Below, in pieces: positions 1 through 6,371 of a stretch of DNA of 7,164 nucleotides. The number at the start of each line of letters is the position of its first letter. Within the stretch, counting starts at the first letter, position 1. The stretch is from Anaerolineales bacterium. GTDB taxonomy: Bacteria; Chloroflexota; Anaerolineae; Anaerolineales; UBA4823. The stretch spans positions 1 through 7,164 of the forward strand of contig JALHTN010000380.1 of the NCBI GenBank assembly GCA_022865865.1. The letters run 5' to 3'. The translations under genes were made by a program, and so were the position numbers. The notes below the pieces were generated by a model that saw only the letters and a program-made list of their open reading frames with translations, was not told the origin of the DNA and made no database searches.

Positions 1-423
1 GATGAAGGTTAGGATTGCATTCATCTCCTCATTCGTGAGTATGCCTCGAAATGCGGGCATATCCGAGGATGAAGGATCACCCCCTTCGATAATCACGGAG
101 AGCAGTAAATCATCAGGGTGGTGCCAGGTGTGACCGCTGCTATCTTGCGGTGGCGGCAGCAGCTTACCGTCTGGCTGAACCGTTTTCCATTCCGGAACGC
201 CCTCTAGATTTGCTCCATGACAGCTGGCGCAGTATTTAGCATACAACGGCTCACCCTGGGCTACCCATTTCGCATCCAAAGTGGGTATGGGGGCAACGGT
301 GATCCCATTGATAGTAATAGGCTCGCTTATTGGCAGGGTTTGCCAACGAAAGATGGCAGCACTAAGAACAACTCCGAGAAGTATCAGCAGCAGGTACCAA
401 TAGCGTCTTATTCTTATCCGCAT
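1..423 (-). CDS. Membrane-anchored monoheme cytochrome c (C-terminus cut by window edge)
   Basis: The first 141 codons are visible and the frame is still open at base 1, so the C-terminus is missing. The N-terminus ([10 protein letters not shown]) is basic and followed by one hydrophobic segment at about residues 9-25, which fits an uncleaved anchor placing the rest outside the membrane. The heme c attachment motif CASCH is at residues 65-69. A DMPAF motif at 121-125 supplies a likely axial Met122. The layout matches class I cytochrome c / cbb3-type domains, and the last visible residues ([11 protein letters not shown]) match the C-terminal helix of that fold. The ATG lies 8 nt after the stop of the DUF2085 gene, and I see no clear ribosome site, so translation is probably coupled. 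The likely role is electron transfer at the outer face of the membrane; the redox partner is not in the window. Confidence 0.9.
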   Translation of the reverse strand, partial: MRIRIRRYWYLLLILLGVVLSAAIFRWQTLPISEPITINGITVAPIPTLDAKWVAQGEPLYAKYCASCHGANLEGVPEWKTVQPDGKLLPPPQDSSGHTWHHPDDLLLSVIIEGGDPSSSDMPAFRGILTNEEMNAILTFI

Positions 424-431
424 ATTATTTT

Positions 432-1193
432 TTACAGCTCTAATTTTGATCGCTGTAGCTTGGCTTTCAGGATACGAGTTAGGTCGGTGAAGTACCTGTT
501 TAAGTATGGAAAACAAAACCAAACGATCCCTAGTCCAAACAGCACCCCAGTGAGTAATCGCATCCAGGAATTGAATGAACCTAGTGCGTCACCTGCGTAA
601 AACATGGGTGAAAAGGCATCATTGGTAAGGGATGCCAACCAGACATTGCTGTCTCGAAACCCCTGGCCAACCCCGGCGAAGTCGCTGATGAGGTGACTGG
701 TGCCATCGACAGCCATCGGAAACAATAGGATGATCAGCCCCCACCAGGGGAGTGGCTTGATCTTCCGGCGTATAAGCCACCAAAACCCGCCGAAGACCAG
801 TATGCTGGTGTACATGTAGACCATTCGATCGGACCAGGCTACCTTCCAGCCCATATCGGCGGTTCCGGTGAACTGCCGCAAAATGAGTGGGTTAGTCGTG
901 TCCTGCCACACAGTCTGGATTTCGCTAGTAGAATACATCCATTTCGATCCGAAGAAGAATAATGAACGCTGCGGCAGCTGGTGGCATTGGAAAGAATAGA
1001 GCAAATATATCGCATTTGCAAGGCCTTCCCAACCCATCGCCATGAAGACTGGTGGCAGAAATGGCAGCCCGATCCAAATTCCGAAAAACACACCAAAGAT
1101 CAACACCCAGTTCTTACTAAGACGATAAGTCCACTGGTCCACTTTGGTCCAATTGGGTTTAACACTTGGGTTCAGAGGTGTAATCTGAGTCAT
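432..1193 (-). CDS. DUF2085 family multi-pass membrane protein
   Basis: This 253-residue protein has about five hydrophobic segments, near residues 29-50, 56-70, 125-141, 148-163 and 212-230. The motif CHQLPQRS at residues 70-77 is the signature of the DUF2085 family. PMAVDGTSH (159-167) and a late MRLLTG (211-216) also fit the family. The second Cys-containing motif that I expect in many members (CxRC-like) is replaced here by [10 protein letters not shown] (119-128). The function of the family is not established. The start chosen is the ATG at 1193, with GGAG 9 nt upstream. An upstream in-frame ATG at 1202 would add three residues but has no ribosome site, because it directly abuts that same GGAG. 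The gene lies between a 53-residue membrane protein and a cytochrome c gene (8 nt away), which suggests a shared membrane redox or metal role (inference). Confidence 0.85.
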   Translation of the reverse strand: MTQITPLNPSVKPNWTKVDQWTYRLSKNWVLIFGVFFGIWIGLPFLPPVFMAMGWEGLANAIYLLYSFQCHQLPQRSLFFFGSKWMYSTSEIQTVWQDTTNPLILRQFTGTADMGWKVAWSDRMVYMYTSILVFGGFWWLIRRKIKPLPWWGLIILLFPMAVDGTSHLISDFAGVGQGFRDSNVWLASLTNDAFSPMFYAGDALGSFNSWMRLLTGVLFGLGIVWFCFPYLNRYFTDLTRILKAKLQRSKLEL

Positions 1194-1230
1194 AACAAAC
1201 ATCTCCGAGTGATTGCATTAAATCGACAAA

Positions 1231-1392
1231 TCAAGGATGGTGCAGAGTTTGAAGGTAAAGGCCATAAAGGATGAGTCCCAGTACGATAGCTATCAGCACA
1301 TAGGTCCACAGAGCTTCACGACGTTCTTTGGCTTTCTTGAGAGCCTTATCCACTTTAGGATCGATTATTCGCTGCCCGCGTTTATTACCCAT
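1231..1392 (-). CDS. Small single-pass membrane protein, 53 residues
   Basis: A short gene fills the space between the DUF3105 and DUF2085 genes. The ATG at 1392 has GGAG (1405-1402) 9 nt upstream, and the stop is TGA at 1233-1231. The product begins MGNKRGQRIIDPKVDKALKK, a strongly basic stretch with likely helical heptad character up to residue 26. It is followed by one hydrophobic segment at about 29-48 (WTYVLIAIVLGLILYGLYLQ) and a short tail ending HHP. The positive-inside rule places the basic part in the cytoplasm. It starts 18 nt after the DUF3105 stop and ends 37 nt before the DUF2085 start, so it is very probably in the same operon. I do not recognise a named family. It could be a small subunit or assembly factor for the neighbouring membrane proteins (inference). 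Confidence 0.75.
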   Translation of the reverse strand: MGNKRGQRIIDPKVDKALKKAKERREALWTYVLIAIVLGLILYGLYLQTLHHP

Positions 1393-1410
1393 ATTGAGCA
1401 TCTCCAAGAA

Positions 1411-2004
1411 TTAGGGTGCATTCGGTTCTGGTGCACGATTGCGATTGCGACGGATAAAATCATGTGCCTGTTCTGCGTTAAATGTATCAAGGGGCAGCAT
1501 CCGTCCCCAGGAGGTCATTACCAGGGGAGATTCAATGGAACTGCGTGGAAATCCGATCACCTTGAAATTGTTTAATTCGCCCATAACGCCCTTAATTTCA
1601 CTCTTCAAACTAGAGCAATTTGCTTCATCTAAGAGGTCGCAGTTGTACCAGAATATTGTGTAGCCGTGTTCCAGGTTGTGAAGCAAATATCCTTCCGGAA
1701 ATTCACTTTGAACCTCTGGATCTGATTCTTCATAAAATCCCGCATCAAGTTCTTGTCCGTAATGTTGCCCGGATGTTGGTGGGTCCGAGTTGAATGGACC
1801 AGGATCTGACCCTGCTGGAACGTGATCTTCGGCATTGGCCATGATAGGAACAGCCTCCCCCGCGGCGGGTCGAAAGGCAGTCCATGCTACAAAAGCGAGT
1901 ACCGCCAAGATCCCAATACCAAGCCCACCCCAAATCAATTTATTTCTCCTTGCTTTACTTTGCCGGCGATTCGACCGGGCTTGACGTTTGGATTTATTGT
2001 TCAA
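1411..2004 (-). CDS. DUF3105 domain protein, membrane-anchored
   Basis: This 197-residue protein starts with a very basic N-terminus (residues 2-22) followed by a hydrophobic anchor at about 24-42, so the rest is probably extracytoplasmic. The DUF3105 core is recognisable: HVPAGSDPG (61-69), PPTSGQHY (75-82), LLHNLEHGY (107-115) and VMTSWGR (162-168). The conserved His residues (H81, H109, H113) look suited to metal binding, but this is an inference because the family has no established function. Cys122 and Cys130 could form a disulfide. The start is a TTG at 2004, supported by AAGGAG with 6 nt spacing and by the family-like N-terminus; no ATG is available nearby in frame. It is the first gene of the compact 3' cluster, after an AT-rich gap of about 100 bp. 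Confidence 0.85.
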   Translation of the reverse strand: MNNKSKRQARSNRRQSKARRNKLIWGGLGIGILAVLAFVAWTAFRPAAGEAVPIMANAEDHVPAGSDPGPFNSDPPTSGQHYGQELDAGFYEESDPEVQSEFPEGYLLHNLEHGYTIFWYNCDLLDEANCSSLKSEIKGVMGELNNFKVIGFPRSSIESPLVMTSWGRMLPLDTFNAEQAHDFIRRNRNRAPEPNAP

Positions 2005-2101
2005 TTTGTTCTCCTTGTTGGTCTAAAAAAATAATATTATGATAGATTTATTAGGGAAATTCATGTTTTCATTGTTTGATGCCTGATTAATATTTTCTCC
2101 A
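2005..2101 (-). other. AT-rich intergenic gap, possible promoter region of the DUF3105 cluster
   Basis: This 97-bp gap separates the M23 gene from the DUF3105 gene and is far richer in A and T than its flanks. On the minus strand it contains several -10-like hexamers (TAATAA, TATCAT, TAATAT) about 20-40 nt before the ribosome site at 2016-2011, but no convincing -35 box at a standard distance. A perfect 10-bp palindrome, ATAATATTAT, is followed by a T run. Its stem is too weak for me to call a terminator. A promoter for the DUF3105 to cytochrome c cluster is the most likely content. Confidence 0.3.
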
Positions 2102-3598
2102 TCAGGGAAAGGATTTCTCCAACCAATCCAGCGGATCCACCTGGATACCTCCGACCCATACTTCCCAATGCAGATGAGGACCCGTGACGCGCCCGGTTGC
2201 ACCCCCCAGGCCAATCAATTGTCCGGGCTCAACATAATCGCCGGCTTTCACAAATATGTCTGACTGGTGATCATAAGCAGTATAAACTCCCCATCCATGA
2301 TCGATCACGGTGGCTTTGCCACGCACCACCAATGGTTCAGCAAAGACAACTATCCCTGGGGCGGGGGCGAATATTTCAGTCCCTATGCCGCCACATAAAT
2401 CCAAACCGGAGTGAAAATAATCATAAGGGCTGCTATTATAGGATCGTCGACTGCCAAATAGGGAGGTCCAGCAATCATTATAAATATTTGGAACTGGGCT
2501 TTGGAAGATGCCATCCCACAATTTTTCAGGGGATACTGCAATTCCCAATGCATCCCAAAGTTCGTCCTCCGGTACTGTTACCAGTGGGTCGATCGTTTCC
2601 GGACTAACATTCAACACAGGATCGAAAGGATAATCACCGCCGCGAATTAAAACTGATTGCGAAAATGTGAACGTCTCCCCATAATATGGCGGCCCAGGAG
2701 GAAGTTTGCCATTAATTTTGAGAGGATAAAGTCCAGGTTCGGTCATGGCATGGATGCCAAACAAGGCAACATACTCTTCACCCGAAGAAAAGAAATTGAC
2801 CTCCCTTCCATCCAACGACCCAGATAGTTTAATTCCCGGCTCTCCTGAAATTCTTATTCCCACCGTTTTCCCTTGTGTAAAAGGAAGAACCTCCAGGGAT
2901 ACTCCTCTAATGGCTTCCAATAATGCTCCAGGCCCATCCATTTCTTGCTCTTGCGAAAACAGGACATCTCCAGCGAGGGCACCCCAGGTGCCTGGCAGAT
3001 CATTCGCAAGAACATAATCCCAAGGATTCGTATTGTTAAGTACCGCTAATTCCAATAATGATTGGCCAGATGTTAGCCCTACGCGCATACCGCTGGATAC
3101 ATTGTTACCTTGCGAGGGGATGACCAGCGCAGCACCCGGATAAATATTATTCGGGCTCGTTAGATGATTCAATCGAACCAATGTGTCAACCGGTACTCGG
3201 TACCGCCTACTCAAGCTGCGGAGGGATTCACCATAAGAAATTGTTTGGGTTTCCAATATTCCTTGATCGCCATTTAACCCAGGTATCACCAAGTGAGAAC
3301 CAACGGCTAATTGGGTAGCGTCTGTAATGCCATTTACTTCTTGCAAGTCTTCAATTGCAACCCCGAAGTGGACGGCAATATCCCAGAGAGAATCTCCTTC
3401 CTGAACCAAATAGGATGGTCCATCTGGTAGATCACTTTGGGCTTTTACGGAGCTGATGGGGAACAGCAGAAAGAACACCAATACAAAGATTGGAAATATA
3501 ATAATATTGCTATGAGAACTGGCATCGGAATGATTGGTTAAAGTTACCATTAAAATTATCTTCATCTCGCAATAACAATAGTTTTCTTGAAGTTCCAC
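2102..3598 (-). CDS. Exported LysM-repeat M23 peptidase (peptidoglycan endopeptidase-like)
   Basis: This protein of up to 498 residues has a hydrophobic signal segment at about 32-53 (ending SSVKA), then two LysM repeats at 63-106 and 118-161. A degenerate third repeat-like stretch follows at 172-215, then a linker or beta-rich region at 220-320, and a C-terminal M23 (lysostaphin/LytM-like) domain at about 380-495. The M23 zinc ligands are visible: HSGLD (His396, Asp400) and HLH (475-477). The catalytic site therefore looks intact, and the protein probably binds and cleaves peptidoglycan cross-bridges outside the membrane. The start is uncertain. The GTG at 3598 has AGGAG only 3 nt upstream, while in-frame ATGs at 3565 and 3550 have no clear ribosome site but give a more usual signal peptide. 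The 97-bp gap from ccdA suggests it may be transcribed separately. Confidence 0.88.
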   Translation of the reverse strand: MELQENYCYCEMKIILMVTLTNHSDASSHSNIIIFPIFVLVFFLLFPISSVKAQSDLPDGPSYLVQEGDSLWDIAVHFGVAIEDLQEVNGITDATQLAVGSHLVIPGLNGDQGILETQTISYGESLRSLSRRYRVPVDTLVRLNHLTSPNNIYPGAALVIPSQGNNVSSGMRVGLTSGQSLLELAVLNNTNPWDYVLANDLPGTWGALAGDVLFSQEQEMDGPGALLEAIRGVSLEVLPFTQGKTVGIRISGEPGIKLSGSLDGREVNFFSSGEEYVALFGIHAMTEPGLYPLKINGKLPPGPPYYGETFTFSQSVLIRGGDYPFDPVLNVSPETIDPLVTVPEDELWDALGIAVSPEKLWDGIFQSPVPNIYNDCWTSLFGSRRSYNSSPYDYFHSGLDLCGGIGTEIFAPAPGIVVFAEPLVVRGKATVIDHGWGVYTAYDHQSDIFVKAGDYVEPGQLIGLGGATGRVTGPHLHWEVWVGGIQVDPLDWLEKSFP

Positions 3599-3697
3599 TT
3601 ACTCCTGGTCATTCCCATTAAGTGCTGTCTCGATTGCTTGCAGTCAGGCCATCTTGTAAATCTCGAAGGATCTGGTTTGAGAATATGTTCAAAAACA

Positions 3698-4480
3698 TCA
3701 GACTCGTTCCCGATCTTGGGTTTCTCTAAAAGCATGCCCACTGAGATAACCCACGTAGGCTGGTACCAAGGGCAGCACACAAGGAGAAAGAAATGAAAGC
3801 AGTCCAGCCAGCATTGCGATGAGGTACGTAGGCGCCATGGCTGCTCCGATGGGTAGATCCAGAAACAACCCGTTTCGCTGAGCCCAAATAGCTATCAGCG
3901 TTATCTGGTTGGTCAATATCATCACGCCGATCAGGAGCAAGAACAACCCGCTGAAGATTTGGATCCAACGTAGATGAGGTTGGAATCGGCGTACAAAGTG
4001 GGTCGCCCGTTCCATCCCCAGGCCGATAGCCAGGAAGGGGATGCCCAGCCCTAAAGCATAGCCACTGGAAAGCACCATAGCCTGTCCGGCTGTTTCCTGG
4101 CTAAATCCCAGGGTGAGGATCGCTCCCAGAGTCGTTCCAATACATGGGGTCCAACCCGCAGCGAAGAACACGCCAATTAATGCCGAAGCCAGGAAACCTC
4201 CGCGCCGCTCTCCGGACAATTGGGGACGGGTATCGTAAGATAACCATGAGATTTTCAGCAAACCAAGAGTGTACAAGCCGAACAGGATCACCATTACGCC
4301 GCCGATTTTTCCGATGACGCCCTTATAGCTGCCAAATACCTGGCCCAACAAGGTGGCTGCTCCACCCCAGCCAACGATGAAGACCACTGAAAAACCCAGC
4401 ACAAAGAATAAGGCGTGGGAGAATACAATCAGGCGTTTGCTTAGAAATGTAGTTTTATTCGACGCTAACAAGTCGCTCAC
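3698..4480 (-). CDS. ccdA: CcdA-type thiol/disulfide transporter with circularly permuted order
   Basis: CcdA proteins pass reducing equivalents from cytoplasmic thioredoxin across the membrane through two intramembrane cysteines, for cytochrome c maturation and other extracytoplasmic thiol reactions. This 260-residue protein has the CcdA blocks in an unusual order. Canonical TM2 comes first (HALFFVLGFSVVFIV, 22-36), then TM3 (about 57-76), TM4 with GWTPCIG (109-115, Cys113), TM5 (about 134-157) and TM6 (about 171-199). The segment AGLLSFLSPCVLPLVPAYVG (225-244, Cys234), which is TM1 in canonical CcdA, comes last. Both redox cysteines and their prolines are present, so function may be kept. 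The GTG start at 4480 overlaps the response-regulator gene by 26 nt and has no good ribosome site. An in-frame TAA lies 33 nt upstream, so TM1 cannot be added at the N-terminus. No thioredoxin-like partner lies next to it. Confidence 0.85.
   Translation of the reverse strand: MSDLLASNKTTFLSKRLIVFSHALFFVLGFSVVFIVGWGGAATLLGQVFGSYKGVIGKIGGVMVILFGLYTLGLLKISWLSYDTRPQLSGERRGGFLASALIGVFFAAGWTPCIGTTLGAILTLGFSQETAGQAMVLSSGYALGLGIPFLAIGLGMERATHFVRRFQPHLRWIQIFSGLFLLLIGVMILTNQITLIAIWAQRNGLFLDLPIGAAMAPTYLIAMLAGLLSFLSPCVLPLVPAYVGYLSGHAFRETQDRERV
3836..3847 (-). promoter_or_regulatory. Internal ribosome site and ATG inside ccdA, before canonical TM1
   Basis: Inside the ccdA gene, GGAG (3847-3844) precedes an in-frame ATG (3838-3836) by 5 nt. 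This ATG begins MAPTYLIAML, exactly where a canonical CcdA would begin. Initiation here would give a 46-residue TM1-only peptide ending at the same stop. It may be a fossil of the ancestral start or an active internal start. The sequence cannot tell these apart. Confidence 0.4.
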
Positions 4481-4850
4481 TTCTTTGGGATACTCGATGG
4501 ATGGCCGGTATTAGTGCGTAGGCTAAGGTGTCTTTCTGAATAAAGTCGTCTGCCCCAGCAACCAGTGCTGCTTCTCTGTAAGAGTCTGAATTTTGAAAGC
4601 TGAGTATGATGATGCCTGCCTCAGGTAAAATCTGGCGCAAGTATGGGGAGGTTTCAATTCCACTCAAACCGGGCATGTTGACATCGAGCAAAACAACATC
4701 CGGATGAAGATTTGCAGCCATTGAAAGGGCTTCGTCCCCATTTTGGGCAGTACCGACGACGATTAGGTTTTCATGATCTGCAAGAAAATCGGCAGCAATG
4801 TCTAGAAATATAATGCTGTCATCAACCAGCAGTATACGAATTGTGTTCAT
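4455..4850 (-). CDS. Stand-alone response regulator receiver domain
   Basis: This is a 131-residue CheY-like receiver with no output domain. The phosphorylation site residues are all visible: the acidic pair Asp10-Asp11 (ILLVDD), phosphoacceptor Asp56 (VVLLDVNMPG), Ser84 in the switch Thr/Ser position (IIILS), and Lys106 (FIQKD). The pattern resembles NarL-type receivers, but the chain ends about where a linker to an HTH domain would start (SQRSERLVSVE). It may therefore act by protein contact or be a shortened regulator. I prefer the ATG at 4850, which has GGTGGA about 8 nt upstream and gives the usual short lead to the first strand. A GTG at 4874 with AGGA 11 nt upstream would add eight residues. 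No histidine kinase is in the window. Its end overlaps the start of ccdA by 26 nt, which implies co-transcription. Confidence 0.85.
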   Translation of the reverse strand: MNTIRILLVDDSIIFLDIAADFLADHENLIVVGTAQNGDEALSMAANLHPDVVLLDVNMPGLSGIETSPYLRQILPEAGIIILSFQNSDSYREAALVAGADDFIQKDTLAYALIPAIHRVSQRSERLVSVE

Positions 4851-4887
4851 CTTTTTATCCACCATACTTTTCACTTATTTTGTGTTC

Positions 4888-5994
4888 CTACACGCCACAG
4901 CTGCTGCCACTACCTGAAGATCCCTCGAGTACATTATTCTCGGTCAGCCATTGGTGGACTGCCTGGAAGCCAGACCCGGAAGAGAAGGTCGGGCCGACAA
5001 CCTGTTGAGGGTCTACCTGAGAAAAATCCAGGTTCTGACCTGTTTTGTGGAAAAGCGCTATTTCCAACGTTTGTTGAGGGAACCAGTATGCGTTAACGTA
5101 TTTAGCTGCCTCGAACATTTGCTCCACGGTGGCATCCTGCGAAGCCATTAGCTCTAACATTCCCAGCATGGCCATCCCGTGGTTGCAGTCGGGGAAAATC
5201 GTTGGGTTGTTGCAGCAGGGCCGGTAAACTGAGGAGGCTACTTCTTCCAAGCGTAGTTGCTGCTCTGGGGAAAGCGGGACAATCGCTATGCTGGCGTATA
5301 ATTCGGTCGCAGGTTTTTTCCCAATGGTCCAACCACCGGTAGAAGCGAATTGTCCAATCTGGTCTTCACCCATCTGCATCATGGGACCTTCGGTGAGGAC
5401 AGAGTTTTGATTGGTTAATCCAAAAGCCCAGAAGAAGTTGAGTAGGAAATAAGCGCTCTCTTGATTGATCACGATTTGAGCATCACTTCCATCCTGTAAA
5501 ATAGTCTTCTGTGCATCAGCGAGAGCTTGGCCAGCTTGCTCATAAATCTGCTGATATTGGTTAAAATCTATCGCACCCGCAGACAACAATTGAGGCCCAA
5601 TATCCCCATATGCAATAGGTAAGGTATATCCTCCAGGTGGATTGATTTGTTGAATCAGGTCATTGAGGTTATTCTGACCAGTTCCAGTATTGGATTCCAT
5701 TTCTTCCTGCGATCGAGAGGATAGGGATAAAGATTGGTCACCAGGTGGCTCTGCAACGAGATTTGACGACACCCTTTCTTGAACTTGATCCTGGGTTTGG
5801 TTTCGTCCCCAAAACAAGTATCCGCTTCCTAATCCGAATGAAAAGGCAATCAAGAAAGCCATCACCCATCGAGCAACAGAAAATAAGGTTGTGAATTTTC
5901 CGTTCTCACGAATTGTTTCTGGCGTTTGATCTCGCTCGAGGTGGTCGTCGATGATGTCTTCTGGGAGTTTCTGCTCATCTGCTATGGGTTTCAT
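4888..5994 (-). CDS. Membrane-anchored Cys-motif protein, function unknown
   Basis: The product has 368 residues: an acidic cytoplasmic N-terminus (1-33), one membrane segment at about 40-62, a low-complexity Gln/Ser-rich linker (65-115), and a large extracytoplasmic domain. The domain has a strong motif, YRPCCNNPTIFPDCNHGMAM (residues 257-276), with Cys260, Cys261, Cys270 and His272 as likely metal or redox ligands. The C-terminus ends in a Gly/Ser tail with a lone cysteine, GSSGSGSSCGV (Cys366). I do not recognise an established family. The spacing loosely recalls PCYCGC-motif proteins, but the motif itself is absent. The start is ATG 5994 with AAAGGA about 10 nt upstream. It lies between the YHS gene and the receiver/ccdA pair. 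A metal-binding or CcdA-reduced thiol protein is plausible (inference). Confidence 0.8.
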   Translation of the reverse strand: MKPIADEQKLPEDIIDDHLERDQTPETIRENGKFTTLFSVARWVMAFLIAFSFGLGSGYLFWGRNQTQDQVQERVSSNLVAEPPGDQSLSLSSRSQEEMESNTGTGQNNLNDLIQQINPPGGYTLPIAYGDIGPQLLSAGAIDFNQYQQIYEQAGQALADAQKTILQDGSDAQIVINQESAYFLLNFFWAFGLTNQNSVLTEGPMMQMGEDQIGQFASTGGWTIGKKPATELYASIAIVPLSPEQQLRLEEVASSVYRPCCNNPTIFPDCNHGMAMLGMLELMASQDATVEQMFEAAKYVNAYWFPQQTLEIALFHKTGQNLDFSQVDPQQVVGPTFSSGSGFQAVHQWLTENNVLEGSSGSGSSCGV

Positions 5995-6079
5995 TCAATA
6001 GTTTTCCTTTAACAGGTTATGGTTATTGTTGAGTGTCAGTGGTTAAGCAATATTCGTCTACCAGCGGCGCAAGAGAGAG

Positions 6080-6265
6080 TTAATGGTGGCCGTGATGTTC
6101 GTGGCTGCTATGGCCTCCATGTTGGCCAAGATACTTTTCTGGATCTTTATCGAAAGCGGCCTTGCAACCCGGTGAACAGAAATAGTATTTCTGTCCCATA
6201 TACTCGGATGTAGCTGCAGCCGAATTTTCATCTACTTCCATTTTGCAAACTGGATCAATTGCCAT
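6080..6265 (-). CDS. YHS-domain metal-binding protein with His-rich tail
   Basis: This 61-residue protein is almost entirely one YHS domain. It has DPVCKM (residues 4-9, Cys7), then YYFCSPGC (27-34, Cys30 and Cys34), then FDKDPEKYL (38-46). The tail from residue 48 is rich in histidine (seven of the last 14 residues). YHS domains are often found in, or next to, heavy-metal P-type ATPases and other metal-handling proteins. With three Cys plus the His tail, binding of copper or another soft metal is likely, but which metal cannot be read from sequence. There is no signal peptide, so it should be cytoplasmic. The ATG at 6265 has AAGGAG 8 nt upstream. The next gene starts 85 nt downstream of its stop. 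The tandem repeat at 6318-6371 lies in its upstream region. Confidence 0.92.
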   Translation of the reverse strand: MAIDPVCKMEVDENSAAATSEYMGQKYYFCSPGCKAAFDKDPEKYLGQHGGHSSHEHHGHH

Positions 6266-6317
6266 TTTTTCATCTCCTTACGTAATATTTATTGAAGAAC
6301 TCTAGTGAGGATATAGA

Positions 6318-6371
6318 TGGGCAGTTTTCGGTCGTGCCCAGGACCAGGCAGTTTTAGGTCATGCCCAGGAC
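6318..6371. repeat. Tandem 25-bp repeat with inverted motif, resembling an IS21-family end
   Basis: Two imperfect copies lie at 6320-6344 and 6347-6371, with a period of 27 bp. They share GGCAGTTTT, then GGTC, then TGCCCAGGAC, and differ at only two positions. The first copy also holds a perfect inverted repeat, TGGGCA (6318-6323) and TGCCCA (6335-6340), with an 11-nt loop. IS21-family elements carry multiple short repeats at their ends, often with a GGCAGTTTT-like core (from memory of that family). No istA or istB gene is in the window, so this would be a solo end or remnant. A regulator binding array upstream of the YHS gene is the alternative. Confidence 0.5.

Noticed and set aside
217..600. 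Plus-strand ORF of 127 codons over the cytochrome c and DUF2085 genes
   Set aside because: Antisense to two well-supported genes (CASCH motif and CHQ motif); low-complexity translation without domain features.
2023..2045. ATAATATTAT palindrome followed by T-run as a terminator for the M23 gene
   Set aside because: An all A/T stem would be unstable, and the site is only just before the DUF3105 ribosome site.
2197..2607. Plus-strand ORF of 136 codons
   Set aside because: Antisense to the M23 catalytic domain, whose zinc-ligand motifs are intact on the minus strand.
3618..3698. A 26-codon minus-strand ORF (MFLNIFSNQILRDL...) whose ATG overlaps the ccdA stop as TGATG
   Set aside because: Coupling-like overlap, but no ribosome site of note and an unremarkable sequence; too short to separate from chance.
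3562..3780. 72-residue minus-strand ORF covering the ccdA 3' end and the gap to the M23 gene
   Set aside because: Mostly out of frame within ccdA, with random-looking composition; a shadow ORF.
4888..5994. Assignment to the PCYCGC-motif family
   Set aside because: The protein has PCC-x8-C-x-H but no PCYCGC sequence; the resemblance is only in Cys spacing and a following HGM-type stretch.
6320..6371. CRISPR-like repeat
   Set aside because: Only two imperfect copies with essentially no spacer (2 nt between them); not a CRISPR array.
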